Assembly: GCF_029210375.1 (NCBI RefSeq)
Contig: NZ_JARGER010000037.1
Span: 511,723-575,722 of the forward strand
DNA from: Nocardioides sp. YIM 152315
GTDB lineage: Bacteria; Actinomycetota; Actinomycetes; Propionibacteriales; Nocardioidaceae
Length of the DNA: 64,000 nucleotides
Direction of reading: 5' to 3'
The notes below the pieces were generated by a model that was not told the DNA's origin, made no database searches, and saw nothing but the letters and a program-made list of their open reading frames with translations. Positions 7,841 to 17,818 of the stretch are shown here, piece after piece; positions within the stretch are counted from its first letter, which is position 1; each line of letters begins with the position of its first letter. A program made the translations under genes and the position numbers.

Positions 7841-9042
7841 TGGGGCTGCGGGGCGAGGCCGCGATCGTCGGCATCGCCGAGCTGCCGGCCGAGCGCAAGC
7901 AGACCCGCCCGGAGCTCTTCACGATCGACCAGTACGCCCAGCTGGCCCGGCAGGTGATCGACGACGCCGGCCTGCCGCCCGAGGTCGTCAACGGGCTGGT
8001 GACCCACGGCGTCGCCGAGTCCGAGATGTTCGCGCCGGCGACGCTGTCGGAGTACCTCGGCCTGCCCCTCGACTTCGCCGAGCGGGTCGACCTCGGCGGC
8101 GCCACGTCGGCGGGCATGGTGTGGCGGGCCGCCGTCGCGGTGGAGCTGGGGATCTGCGACGCGGTGCTGTGCGTCGTACCCGGGTCCCTGATGGTGCCCC
8201 GGTCGCAGCGGCAGCAGCCGGCGGCGACGCCGCCCTGGTACGGCGCCTCGAGCGGCCGGTACGGCTCTCCCCAGGCCGAGTTCGAGATCCCCTACGGCAA
8301 CGTCGGCCAGAACGGGCCCTACGCCCAGATCGCGCAGCGGTACGCCGCCGAGTACGGCTACGACCCCCGCTCGACGGCGAAGATCGCCGTCGACCAGCGC
8401 ACCAACGCCTGCGCCCACCCGGGTGCGGTCTTCCACGGCAAGCCGATCACCGTCGACGACGTGCTCGCGAGCCCGATGATCGCCGACCCGATCCGGATGC
8501 TCGACGTCGTGATGCGGGTGCAGGGCGGCGCGGCCGTGCTGGTCGCCAATGCCGACCTCGCGCGCCGCGGCCGGCACCGGCCGGTGTGGGTCAAGGGCTT
8601 CGGCGAGCACGTCGCGTTCAAGACCCCGACGTACGCCGCGGACCTGCTGCAGACGCCGATCGCGCGGGCCGCCGACCGGGCGTTCGACATGGCCGGCCTG
8701 CGTCGCGACGACGTGGACGTCGCGTCGATCTACGACTGCTACACGATCACCGTGCTGATGAGCCTCGAGGACGCCGGGTTCTGCCCGAAGGGCACCGGCA
8801 TGCGGTGGGTCACCGAGCACGATCTGACCTTCCGCGGCGACTTCCCGGTCAACACCGCCGGGGGTCAGCTGTCCTTCGGCCAGGCCGGGACGGCCGGCGG
8901 CATGCACCACGTGGTCGACGGCGCGCGGCAGGTCATGGGTCGCTCCAGTGAGGCCCAGGTGCCCGACTGTCACACCGCCTTCGTCACCGGCAACGGCGGC
9001 ATCATGAGCGAGCAGGTCGCGCTCCTGCTGCAGGGAGCGTGA
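7840..9042 (+). CDS. Thiolase-like protein of the lipid-transfer/Ltp2 type
   Basis: 400 residues of thiolase fold. The Cys nucleophile of true thiolases is absent: the matching loop reads 'DLGGATSAGM'. This is typical of Ltp2-type retro-aldolases that work with a DUF35 protein, and a DUF35 gene follows directly. The conserved 'SIYDCYTITVLMSLEDAGFC' is present (Tyr298). The second Tyr that I recall as essential in Ltp2 (number 344, in GGQLGEGYLHG) is not conserved; here the loop is 'GGQLSFGQAGTAGG'. The first ATG after GTG 7837 (ATG 7840) overlaps the upstream stop. Likely C-C bond cleavage on a 3-hydroxyacyl-CoA with a branched carbon; substrate unknown. Confidence 0.82.
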   Translation: MGLRGEAAIVGIAELPAERKQTRPELFTIDQYAQLARQVIDDAGLPPEVVNGLVTHGVAESEMFAPATLSEYLGLPLDFAERVDLGGATSAGMVWRAAVAVELGICDAVLCVVPGSLMVPRSQRQQPAATPPWYGASSGRYGSPQAEFEIPYGNVGQNGPYAQIAQRYAAEYGYDPRSTAKIAVDQRTNACAHPGAVFHGKPITVDDVLASPMIADPIRMLDVVMRVQGGAAVLVANADLARRGRHRPVWVKGFGEHVAFKTPTYAADLLQTPIARAADRAFDMAGLRRDDVDVASIYDCYTITVLMSLEDAGFCPKGTGMRWVTEHDLTFRGDFPVNTAGGQLSFGQAGTAGGMHHVVDGARQVMGRSSEAQVPDCHTAFVTGNGGIMSEQVALLLQGA

Positions 9043-9043
9043 G

Positions 9044-9464
9044 ATGACCCCGACCAGCGGAGCCCGACCCCTTCCCGAGCCGACGCCCGTCTCGCAGCCC
9101 TTCTGGGCCGCCCTGCGCGAGCACCGGATCCGGATCCAGTACTCGCCGTCGTCCGACACGTGGGTCTTCTACCCGCGCACGCTGGCGCCCGGCACCCTGG
9201 CCGACGACCTCGAGTGGCGTGACATCTCGGGTGCCGGGACGCTCTACACCTTCACGGTGGCCGAGCGGCCGACCGCGCCGCCCTGGGCCGACTCCGTGCC
9301 CCAGCTGCTCGCGGTCGTCGAGTGGGACGAGGGCCCGCGCCTCAGCACCGAGCTCGTCGACGTCGACCCGGCCGACATCCGCATCGGCATGCGGCTCGCG
9401 CCCGTCTTCTGCGACGACCCCGACACCGGCACCACCCTGCTCCGCTACCGACCGGAGGACCGAG

Positions 9465-9478
<14 letters not shown>
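9044..9478 (+). CDS. DUF35/OB-fold acyl-CoA-binding partner without zinc cysteines
   Basis: 144 residues. The overall pattern is that of DUF35 proteins: an N-terminal helix 'SQPFWAALREHRIRIQY', a rubredoxin-like knuckle and an OB fold with 'GAGTLYTFTVAERPTAPPW' and 'PQLLAVVEWDEGPRLSTELV'. The four Cys normally binding zinc are missing: the knuckle reads 'QYSPSSDTWVFYPRTLAPG'. This contrasts with the intact CxxC pairs of the DUF35 protein at 51454. It lies directly downstream of the thiolase-like gene, as expected of an aldolase partner, and overlaps the amidohydrolase gene by 14 bp. Confidence 0.82.
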
Positions 9479-11201
<1,723 letters not shown>

Positions 11202-11321
11202 CGTCGGTGACGCCGTCATCGACGCGGCGATCGGCAGGTCCCGCTGGACGGTAGCGCCATCGGGCCCGTCGACGTGCGCGGGCTACGTTCCGCGCGGATA
11301 GCAGTCAAGCCGGGGAGAGAC

Positions 11322-12926
11322 ATGAAGAGAAGCAGGACCAGCCGACTGGGCGCGCTGGCGACCGCCGTCGCCGTCGTGGCACTGAGCGCCGGTTGCGGGT
11401 CGGACGACCCCGCCGAGAAGACGACACCGGGAGCCAAGGAGCGCGACTACTCCGAGGGCATCCTCGGTGCCGCCGACGCCGGCGATCCGGTCGACGGGGG
11501 CACGCTGAGCTTCGGCGCCTACGCCGAGCCCAGCTCGCTCGACCCGGCCGTGACGATCACGGCCGGCTCGACCGGCGGCACGGAGATGGCCGCCATCTAC
11601 GACCTGCTGATGCGATACGACGCCGGTGCCAAGAAGTACGTCCCGCAGCTGGCGGAGTCCCTGAAGCCGAACGACGACTTCTCCGAGTGGACCCTCAGGC
11701 TCCGCGACGGCGTGACCTTCAGCGACGGCACCGAGCTCGACTCGGCGGCGGTGAAGTGGAGCCAGGAGCGCTACGTCGCCAAGCCCGGCCCGGAGGCCGC
11801 GGTCTGGACCGCCACCGTCAAGGACATCGCCACACCCGATCCGCTGACGGTCGTCTACCGGCTGACCAGCCCGTGGTCGACGTTCCCGAGCGTGCTGAGC
11901 ACCGGTCCGGGGCTGATCGTGGCGAAGTCCTCCGACGCGGGTGCGTCGTTCAAGCCGGTCGGCGCGGGAGCGTTCGTGCTCGACAAGTGGGCGCCGCAGG
12001 AGGAGCTGGTCCTCGAGGCGAGGGACGACTATTGGGACGGCCGTCCGCACCTCGACAAGATCCGCTCGGTGTTCCTCTCCGACCAGCAGACCAACCTGGA
12101 CTCGCTGGAGAGCGGCTCGATCGACATGGTGTTCCTCCGCGACCCGGACAAGGTCGACGCGATGCTGGACGCCGGCACCGGCGGCTACCTGAACGTCCCC
12201 TCGGCCAGCAATGTGGCGCTGATCAACGCCACCGAGGGCGCCGCCGGCGCCGACCCGCGGGTGCGCCAGGCGATGGCCTACGCCGTCAACCCCGACCTGA
12301 TCCGCGAGCGCGCCTTCGACGGGCACGGGCTTGCCGGATCGACGATCTTCCTCGACTACTCGCAGTGGCACGGTGAGGCCGAGGGGCTGCCGTACGACCC
12401 GGAGCAGGCCAAGAAGCTGGTCGAGGAGGCGAAGGCCGACGGCTTCGACGGCAAGGTCCACTACGTCGACGGCTCCGACCCTGCCTCGCGCGCGACCTCG
12501 CTGGCGGTCAAGGCCAGCCTCGAGGCGGTGGGCCTCAGCGTCGAGATCGACCTGAAGCGCTCGATCGCCGACCAGATCACCGCGATCGCCGTCAACCGCG
12601 ATTACGACCTGGCCGCCTGGGGTCTGGGCTATCGCGAGGGTGACCCGTACTCACGGATGTTCTCCACGCTGAGCACGGAGGGCACCTCCACCTACGGCAT
12701 GGCGACCAGCGCGGAGATGGACGACCTGCTCACCCAGTTGCGCGGCAGCTCCGAGCACGACGACCAGGTCGCGATCACCGACGACATCCAGGGCCTGTTC
12801 AACGAGCAGGTGCCGTTCCTCAACTGGGGCCCGATCGCCGAGCTCACCGCGTGGAACGACGACGTCCACGGGGTCTTGGGAGCGATGAACACGATGGTGC
12901 TCCTCGACGACGCCTGGGTGGACTGA
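11322..12926 (+). CDS. ABC transporter substrate-binding lipoprotein (SBP family 5), paralogue 1
   Basis: 534 residues. The N-terminus is a lipoprotein signal: positive residues, a hydrophobic stretch and lipobox 'LSAGC'. The mature part is an oligopeptide/nickel-type (DppA/OppA) binding protein, with 'GGTLSFGAYAEPSSLDPAV' and 'WTLRLRDGVTFSDGTELDSA'. It would capture a ligand outside the membrane and deliver it to a DppBCDF-type core, which lies far away at 29027-33155. ATG 11322 has GGGGAGAG upstream. The 120-bp leader (11202-11321) has no copy of the shared motif. A close paralogue follows at 13131. Confidence 0.93.
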   Translation: MKRSRTSRLGALATAVAVVALSAGCGSDDPAEKTTPGAKERDYSEGILGAADAGDPVDGGTLSFGAYAEPSSLDPAVTITAGSTGGTEMAAIYDLLMRYDAGAKKYVPQLAESLKPNDDFSEWTLRLRDGVTFSDGTELDSAAVKWSQERYVAKPGPEAAVWTATVKDIATPDPLTVVYRLTSPWSTFPSVLSTGPGLIVAKSSDAGASFKPVGAGAFVLDKWAPQEELVLEARDDYWDGRPHLDKIRSVFLSDQQTNLDSLESGSIDMVFLRDPDKVDAMLDAGTGGYLNVPSASNVALINATEGAAGADPRVRQAMAYAVNPDLIRERAFDGHGLAGSTIFLDYSQWHGEAEGLPYDPEQAKKLVEEAKADGFDGKVHYVDGSDPASRATSLAVKASLEAVGLSVEIDLKRSIADQITAIAVNRDYDLAAWGLGYREGDPYSRMFSTLSTEGTSTYGMATSAEMDDLLTQLRGSSEHDDQVAITDDIQGLFNEQVPFLNWGPIAELTAWNDDVHGVLGAMNTMVLLDDAWVD

Positions 12927-12951
12927 GATCGTCCGTCCGATCCGTCGTGCT

Positions 12952-12989
12952 CGTCCGCCCGGGCGCCTCTTCAGGGGCCCGGGCGGACG
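12952..12989 (+). terminator. Strong GC hairpin after SBP paralogue 1
   Basis: Perfect 13-bp arms (12952-12964 CGTCCGCCCGGGC; 12977-12989) close a 12-nt loop that can pair further at CCT/AGG. There is no T tract, as is common for high-GC actinobacteria. It lies 26 bp after the stop codon and separates the two SBP genes. Confidence 0.75.
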
Positions 12990-13060
12990 CATGCCCGGCG
13001 GCTCGAGTGTGCGGCGACCGCCCCGTCGTGACCACATCGTTGCCTGGATCATGCTCGACA

Positions 13061-13082
13061 GGACTATTTCGAATAGATATGG
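13061..13082 (+). promoter_or_regulatory. Shared motif, site B, with palindromic core CTATT-TCG-AATAG
   Basis: The core ACTATTTCGAATAG (13063-13076) is the most symmetric of the four copies: arms CTATT and AATAG are perfect inverted repeats around TCG. It is followed by ATATGGT, a possible -10. It lies 55 bp upstream of SBP paralogue 2 and is preceded by GG as in site A. Confidence 0.6.
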
Positions 13083-13130
13083 TCCGGTGAGCAACCCGGG
13101 TTGTCCGGGGGAGTCAGCCAAGGAGATGAG

Positions 13131-14741
13131 ATGAACCGACGCAGCGTCCGCGGCCTGCGGAGTGCGGTTGCCGTGATGGCGACGGTCGCCCTGGTGGCCG
13201 GATGCGGATCGTCGAGCGACGACGACGACGCCGACAAGCAGCCGGGTGCGCAGGAGCGCACCTACACCGAGGGCCTCCTGAACATCGACGACAGCGGCGA
13301 GCCCAAGGATGGTGGCACGTTGAGCTTCGCCGCGTTCTCCGAGCCCGCGGCGCTCGACCCGGCGGTCACCATCGCGGCGGGCTCGACCGGCGGGGTGGAG
13401 ATGGCGGCCATCTACGACACGCTGATGCGGTACGAGTCGGCCGACAAGGACTTCGTCCCGCAGCTCGCCGAGAGCCTCGAGCCCAACGACGACTTCTCCG
13501 AATGGACCCTGACGCTGCGCGACGGCGTGAAGTTCAGCGACGGGAGCGCGCTGGACTCCGCGGCCGTAAAGTGGAGTCAGGAGCGCTACGTCGCCAACTC
13601 CGGACCGGAGACCGCCCTGTGGGCCGGCAACGTCACCGCCATCGAGACGCCGGATCCGCAGACGGTGGTCTACAAGCTCGTCGGCCCGTGGGTGCTGTTC
13701 CCCAGCATCCTGAGCACCGGGCCGGGCATGATCGTGGCGAAGGCCTCCGACGCGGGCGCCAAGTTCCAGCCCATCGGCGCCGGACCCTTCACGTTCGGCG
13801 CCTGGAAGCCGCAGGAGGAGCTGGTGCTGAAGGCGAACGAGGGCTACTGGGACGGTCGGCCGCACCTCGACGAGTTCCGCTCGGTCTTCCTCTCCGACCA
13901 GCAGGCGGCCATCGACTCCATGAAGAGCGGATCCCTCGGCATGGTGTTCGTGCGTGACGCCGACAAGGTCGACCCGCTGCTCGACGAGAAGACGCCCGGT
14001 TACATGAACATGGTCGCCGCCAGCAACATCGCGGTGATCAATGCCGAGGAGGGTCGTCCCGGCGCCGACGTCCGAGTGCGCAAGGCGATGGTGATGGGGA
14101 TCAACCCAGATCTGATCCGCGAGCGTGCCGCCGATGGTCACGGTCTGGCCGGATCGACGATCTTCCAGGACTACTCGCGCTGGCACGGTGAGACCGAGGG
14201 TCTTCCGTACGACCCGGAGGAGGCCAAGAAGCTCCTTGAGGAGGCCAAGGCCGACGGCTACGACGGCAAGCTGGTCTACAAGGACCAGTCCGACCCGGTC
14301 TCGCGTGCGGTCGCGCTCGTCGTGAAGGCGAACCTCGAGCAGGTCGGCTTCGAGGTCGAGCTCGACCTCGATCGCACGGTCGCGGACACCATCACCGCGG
14401 TCGCCGTCAACCACGACTACGACGTGTCGGGCTGGGGACTCAGCTTCCGCGAGGGGGACCCGTTCTCGAAGATGTTCTCCACGACCGACAGCGAGAGCCC
14501 CGCGACGCTGGGGATGGCCACGACGCCGGAGATGGACAAGCTGCTCGATGAGTTCAAGGCGGCCTCGGGCGAGGCCGACCAGGTCGAGATCATGGACAAG
14601 ATCCAGCAGCAGTCCAACGAGCAGGCGTCCTACCTCAACTGGGGTCCGGTCGCCGAGTACATCGCTTGGTCGCCCGACCTCCACGGCGTCGTCGGCGGGA
14701 TGAACTCGATCGCTCTGCTGTCCAAGGCGTGGATCGACTGA
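13131..14741 (+). CDS. ABC transporter substrate-binding lipoprotein (SBP family 5), paralogue 2
   Basis: 536 residues, clearly a duplicate of the protein at 11322: the same blocks recur ('GGTLSF', 'LDPAVTI', 'PNDDFSEWTL', 'GLAGSTIF', 'YDPE.AKKL.EEAKADG'). The lipobox is 'LVAGC', followed by an acidic Ser/Asp linker. Start ATG 13131 follows AAGGAGATGAG. Unlike paralogue 1 it has its own promoter region with shared motif B, and a hairpin separates the two genes, so the two can be controlled separately. Predicted role: extracytoplasmic capture of the pathway substrate for the Dpp-type importer. Confidence 0.93.
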   Translation: MNRRSVRGLRSAVAVMATVALVAGCGSSSDDDDADKQPGAQERTYTEGLLNIDDSGEPKDGGTLSFAAFSEPAALDPAVTIAAGSTGGVEMAAIYDTLMRYESADKDFVPQLAESLEPNDDFSEWTLTLRDGVKFSDGSALDSAAVKWSQERYVANSGPETALWAGNVTAIETPDPQTVVYKLVGPWVLFPSILSTGPGMIVAKASDAGAKFQPIGAGPFTFGAWKPQEELVLKANEGYWDGRPHLDEFRSVFLSDQQAAIDSMKSGSLGMVFVRDADKVDPLLDEKTPGYMNMVAASNIAVINAEEGRPGADVRVRKAMVMGINPDLIRERAADGHGLAGSTIFQDYSRWHGETEGLPYDPEEAKKLLEEAKADGYDGKLVYKDQSDPVSRAVALVVKANLEQVGFEVELDLDRTVADTITAVAVNHDYDVSGWGLSFREGDPFSKMFSTTDSESPATLGMATTPEMDKLLDEFKAASGEADQVEIMDKIQQQSNEQASYLNWGPVAEYIAWSPDLHGVVGGMNSIALLSKAWID

Positions 14742-14756
14742 CCCCTCCCTCCCGGC

Positions 14757-14788
14757 GGAGGCGCGGTCGCGACAGCGGCCGCGCCTCC
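14757..14788 (+). terminator. GC hairpin after SBP paralogue 2
   Basis: Arms GGAGGCGCGG (14757-14766) and CCGCGCCTCC (14779-14788) are a perfect 10-bp inverted repeat around a 12-nt loop, followed by GTTTG. It lies 15 bp after the stop codon. Confidence 0.75.
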
Positions 14789-14798
14789 GTTTGCGCTT

Positions 14799-14878
14799 CA
14801 TCAAGGGATGCGGGCGAAACCTCGCTTTCCTCGACGAGTTCGTCACGGGGAGCGCGGCTCGATCTACATCCCTTGATG
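14799..14878. repeat. Perfect 12-bp inverted repeat CATCAAGGGATG / CATCCCTTGATG
   Basis: Copies at 14799-14810 and 14867-14878 are exact reverse complements, 56 bp apart. They lie between the SBP terminator and the 3' end of the convergent LuxR-type gene. No coding frame is evident between them. They could be a pair of protein-binding sites, a long-loop hairpin, or the ends of a vanished small element. Confidence 0.6.
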
Positions 14879-14919
14879 GAGCCGCGGCACGGTGCGGCAG
14901 CTGTCCGCAGGCAGGAGGG

Positions 14920-16542
14920 TCAGACGACGCCGTGCTCGAAGGCGAAGGCCGCCGCCGCAGTGCGGGAACGGACGTCGAGCTTGGTGAAGATGTTGGAGAG
15001 ATGGCGGGCGACGGTCTTCTCGCTGAGGACCAGGGCGGCGGCGATCTGGGCGTTGCTGCGACCGGAGGCGACCAGGCGGAGGACCTCGGCCTCGCGGGCC
15101 GTGAGGCCGGCGGGGAGCGCGGCGGGCGCGAGCAGGCGCGCGGCGTCGTCGGCGTCGGGGCCGGCGCCGATCTGACGGAACGACGTGCGCGCGGCCTCGA
15201 GCTCGCGGCGGGAAGACTCGGTGTCGCCGACCGCGGCCAGCGCTCGTCCGGTCAGGAGACGCGCGCGGCTCCGGTCGTACGCCGCCTCCGCGCGGGTCCA
15301 CAGCTGCTGGGCCTTGCGCAGGTACGGGAGGGCGCCGGCGGCGTCGCCCGCGGCCAGCTCGACCGCACCGTGACCGTGGGCGGCCGCGGCCTCCAGCCAC
15401 ACGCACCCGAAGTGTCCGGCCAGTTTGTCCAGTTCCGCGGCGACGTCCCGGGCCCGGTCGAGCGCGCCGGCACCGAGCAGCACCTCGACGGCCGCCGGCA
15501 GCAGCCGGCACCGCTGCACGGGACCGTTCGTCTCGTCCAGCAGTCGCGCGACCGCGGCCAGTGCCGCGGCATCCTGCCCGCGCGCCAGCCACAGCAGCGC
15601 GAGACCGGGTTGCGGGTCGAAGCCGCTGTCGGCCGCCCGCTGGTAGGCGGCTTCCGCCTCGGCGTGCTCGCCCCGAAGCCGGAGCAGCTCACCGGCCTCG
15701 TACGCCGCCAGCCCGACGGCCGCCGGGGCGTGGACCTCCTCGTAGCGACGGGAAGCGAGCTCGAGCTCTTCGAGCGCGCGCTCCCACTCGCCGCGCACTC
15801 GCAGCAGCTGCCCGCGATGGACGGCGCACTGGCCGGTGAAGGCCAACAGGCCCGGCTGGGCGGTGCACCAGCGTTCGAGGGCGGCCGTCCACTCCGCCAC
15901 CCGGCCGAAGTCGCTGATCTCCTGGCAGCCCTCGATCGCCGTGCAGTAGACGTGCCCTGCGACGACCGTGGAGGCCTCGCCCGCGATCACCCGGACCATC
16001 GACTCGTCGAGCAGCGCCAGACCATCGGCGACCCGGCCGGCGTAGAGCGCCAGTCGGCCCTGGGAGCACAGGCCCAGCGCGGTGAGGTCCGGTTCGTCGT
16101 GGCGTCGGCCGATGGCCGTCACCTGGTCGGCGCAGCTGCTGGCCGTGGCGAAGTCACCCGCCCCCAGGGCTCGGAACATCCGCAGGAACGCCACCCACCC
16201 GAGCTCTACGCCGTCGTCGAGGTCGGCGACCAGGCCCTCCGCTCGCGAGGTCCATCCGCCGGCCAGCGCGCTCTCCCCGTGGAGCGAGGCGGTCATCGTG
16301 ATCCGGAACGCGCAGCGGACCGAGCGGGCGAGGTCTCCGTCCGCCTGGCTGCAGACGAAGGCCCGGTGCAACGCCGCGATCGTCGTTCCGTGGTGCCCGG
16401 TCAGCTCGGCGGCCACGGCGAAGTCCTCGAGATCCTCCGCCGACAGCGCGTCGAACTCCGCGGCCGACCACGCGGTGTACGCGGCACCCCAGTCGCCACG
16501 GGCGTAGTCGGTGCGCGCCTGCTCCAGGTCGGCGACAGCCAC
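14920..16542 (-). CDS. LuxR-type regulator with TPR-like repeats
   Basis: 540 residues. The last 60 are a LuxR/FixJ helix-turn-helix: '[20 protein letters not shown]' followed by '[19 protein letters not shown]'. The preceding 460 residues are Ala/Leu/Glu-rich helical pairs ('[15 protein letters not shown]', '[18 protein letters not shown]') resembling the TPR region of LAL/MalT regulators. No P-loop ATPase domain is present, so it is shorter than classical LAL proteins. The GTG start at 16542 has GGAGG 8 bases upstream. It is the second gene of a minus-strand unit with the flavoprotein at 16574 (31-bp gap). Its target is unknown; the palindrome at 17746 is a candidate. Confidence 0.85.
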   Translation of the reverse strand: MAVADLEQARTDYARGDWGAAYTAWSAAEFDALSAEDLEDFAVAAELTGHHGTTIAALHRAFVCSQADGDLARSVRCAFRITMTASLHGESALAGGWTSRAEGLVADLDDGVELGWVAFLRMFRALGAGDFATASSCADQVTAIGRRHDEPDLTALGLCSQGRLALYAGRVADGLALLDESMVRVIAGEASTVVAGHVYCTAIEGCQEISDFGRVAEWTAALERWCTAQPGLLAFTGQCAVHRGQLLRVRGEWERALEELELASRRYEEVHAPAAVGLAAYEAGELLRLRGEHAEAEAAYQRAADSGFDPQPGLALLWLARGQDAAALAAVARLLDETNGPVQRCRLLPAAVEVLLGAGALDRARDVAAELDKLAGHFGCVWLEAAAAHGHGAVELAAGDAAGALPYLRKAQQLWTRAEAAYDRSRARLLTGRALAAVGDTESSRRELEAARTSFRQIGAGPDADDAARLLAPAALPAGLTAREAEVLRLVASGRSNAQIAAALVLSEKTVARHLSNIFTKLDVRSRTAAAAFAFEHGVV

Positions 16543-16573
16543 TACGGGACCTCCACCGTCGACCCTAGACGGG

Positions 16574-17674
16574 TCACGCGGCCGACGCGACCCGTGACGA
16601 GCGCCCGATCCGAGCCGCGATCCGATCGGCGACCAGGCCGGCGTCGCGGCCGACTCCCGCGAGCAGCATCGAGCTGAACGCGTACTGGAAGCTGAGCCCG
16701 CAGAAGAAGAGACCGTCGGCCTCGGGCACCACGCCGCGCATCTCCCGAGGCCACCCGTCCTCGCCGAGGATCGGCAGGTGGATCCAGCCGAAGGCCTGCC
16801 GGAAGCCGGTCGCCCACACCACGGTGGCGACCTCGCGCGGCGTGCCGTCGATGACCGGCAGCCCGTCGCGCACCTCCTCGACCCGCGAGGTGACCCGCTC
16901 CACGCCTCGGTCGGCGAGGTCCGAGCGCTTCACGCGCAGCATCGGCCCGCCGTGGTGCCGGACCTCACGCATCTCCTTGCGACCCATCGGCGTACGCCGC
17001 GTGAGGACGTGTCGCCACACGAAGATCAGCACCGGGAAGACCGCACGCATCGCCGGCGACTCCAGGCGCGGCGGGACCTGGCCGCAGTCACGCCCGGCCA
17101 GGATCGTCGGCCGGGACTCCGCGACCTCGAAGGCGATGTCGCAGCCGGAGTGGCTGGCGCCGACGACGAGGACCGGGCCGGCACGCAGCTGCCCGGAGCG
17201 GCGGTACTCGCTGGAGTGGAGCTGCAGGATCGACGGGTCGAGTTGCGCGGCGACCTCCGGGACATTCGGCGTACGCCCGAAGGTGCCCGTGGCGACCACG
17301 ACGTTGTCGCAGGTCCAGGTGCCGCCGCCGGTGGTCACGCGGAAGCCCGCGCCGTCCGGGTCGAGGCTGGTCACCCGGGTCTCGAGCCGCACGGGCAGCT
17401 CGAAGGTCCGGGCGTACGTCTCGAGGTAGTCGCCGACGTCGTCCTTGCCGGGGAACGACCACTTCCGCGCGGGGAACCGCAGCCCCGGAAGGCTGTCGTA
17501 CCTGGCCGGTGAGTAGAGCCGGAGCGAGTCCCACTGGCGGCGCCAGCCGTCGCCGACGCGCGAGCCGGCGTCGAGGATCACGAACGGCCGGTCGCGACGC
17601 TGCAGGTGGTAGCCGACCGCCAGCCCCGCCTGGCCGGCGCCGATGATGACGGTCTCGATGTGTGTGGTGTCCAT
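16574..17674 (-). CDS. FAD-dependent monooxygenase-like flavoprotein (CzcO/YUCCA-type)
   Basis: 366 residues. Two Rossmann motifs are visible: '[15 protein letters not shown]' at residues 10-24 for FAD, and '[15 protein letters not shown]' for NADPH. Between them lies '[10 protein letters not shown]', matching the group-B monooxygenase signature region including its His. '[12 protein letters not shown]' gives the C-terminal ATG motif. The start chosen is ATG 17674, immediately before the signature; the upstream extension is low-complexity and not supported. It may hydroxylate a small substrate; nothing identifies which. Confidence 0.85.
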   Translation of the reverse strand: MDTTHIETVIIGAGQAGLAVGYHLQRRDRPFVILDAGSRVGDGWRRQWDSLRLYSPARYDSLPGLRFPARKWSFPGKDDVGDYLETYARTFELPVRLETRVTSLDPDGAGFRVTTGGGTWTCDNVVVATGTFGRTPNVPEVAAQLDPSILQLHSSEYRRSGQLRAGPVLVVGASHSGCDIAFEVAESRPTILAGRDCGQVPPRLESPAMRAVFPVLIFVWRHVLTRRTPMGRKEMREVRHHGGPMLRVKRSDLADRGVERVTSRVEEVRDGLPVIDGTPREVATVVWATGFRQAFGWIHLPILGEDGWPREMRGVVPEADGLFFCGLSFQYAFSSMLLAGVGRDAGLVADRIAARIGRSSRVASAA

Positions 17675-17745
17675 GCCCCGCGACGCTAGGTCTGGGCGAC
17701 GCCGCCACGCGTCGGTCGTGCGGCCCAACCTGCCGCGTGGCCCAG

Positions 17746-17761
17746 TGGGTGGTTCCACCCA
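17746..17761. promoter_or_regulatory. Perfect 16-bp palindrome TGGGTGG-TT-CCACCCA
   Basis: Seven-base arms with a 2-bp centre in the 144-bp gap between the divergent flavoprotein gene (start 17674) and the G6PD-like gene (start 17819). It is placed as an operator controlling one or both directions. The binding protein is unknown; the linked LuxR-type regulator is one candidate. Confidence 0.55.
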
Positions 17762-17818
17762 TGCGCCGCACCGGGCTCCGGCCCGCAACACCGAGCGCTG
17801 GGTGGGTACCGGAGACCC

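Noticed and set aside
7840..9042. Absence of the thiolase cysteine read as a decayed thiolase
   Set aside because: The whole Ltp2-type family lacks it and the frame is intact, with a DUF35 partner next to it.
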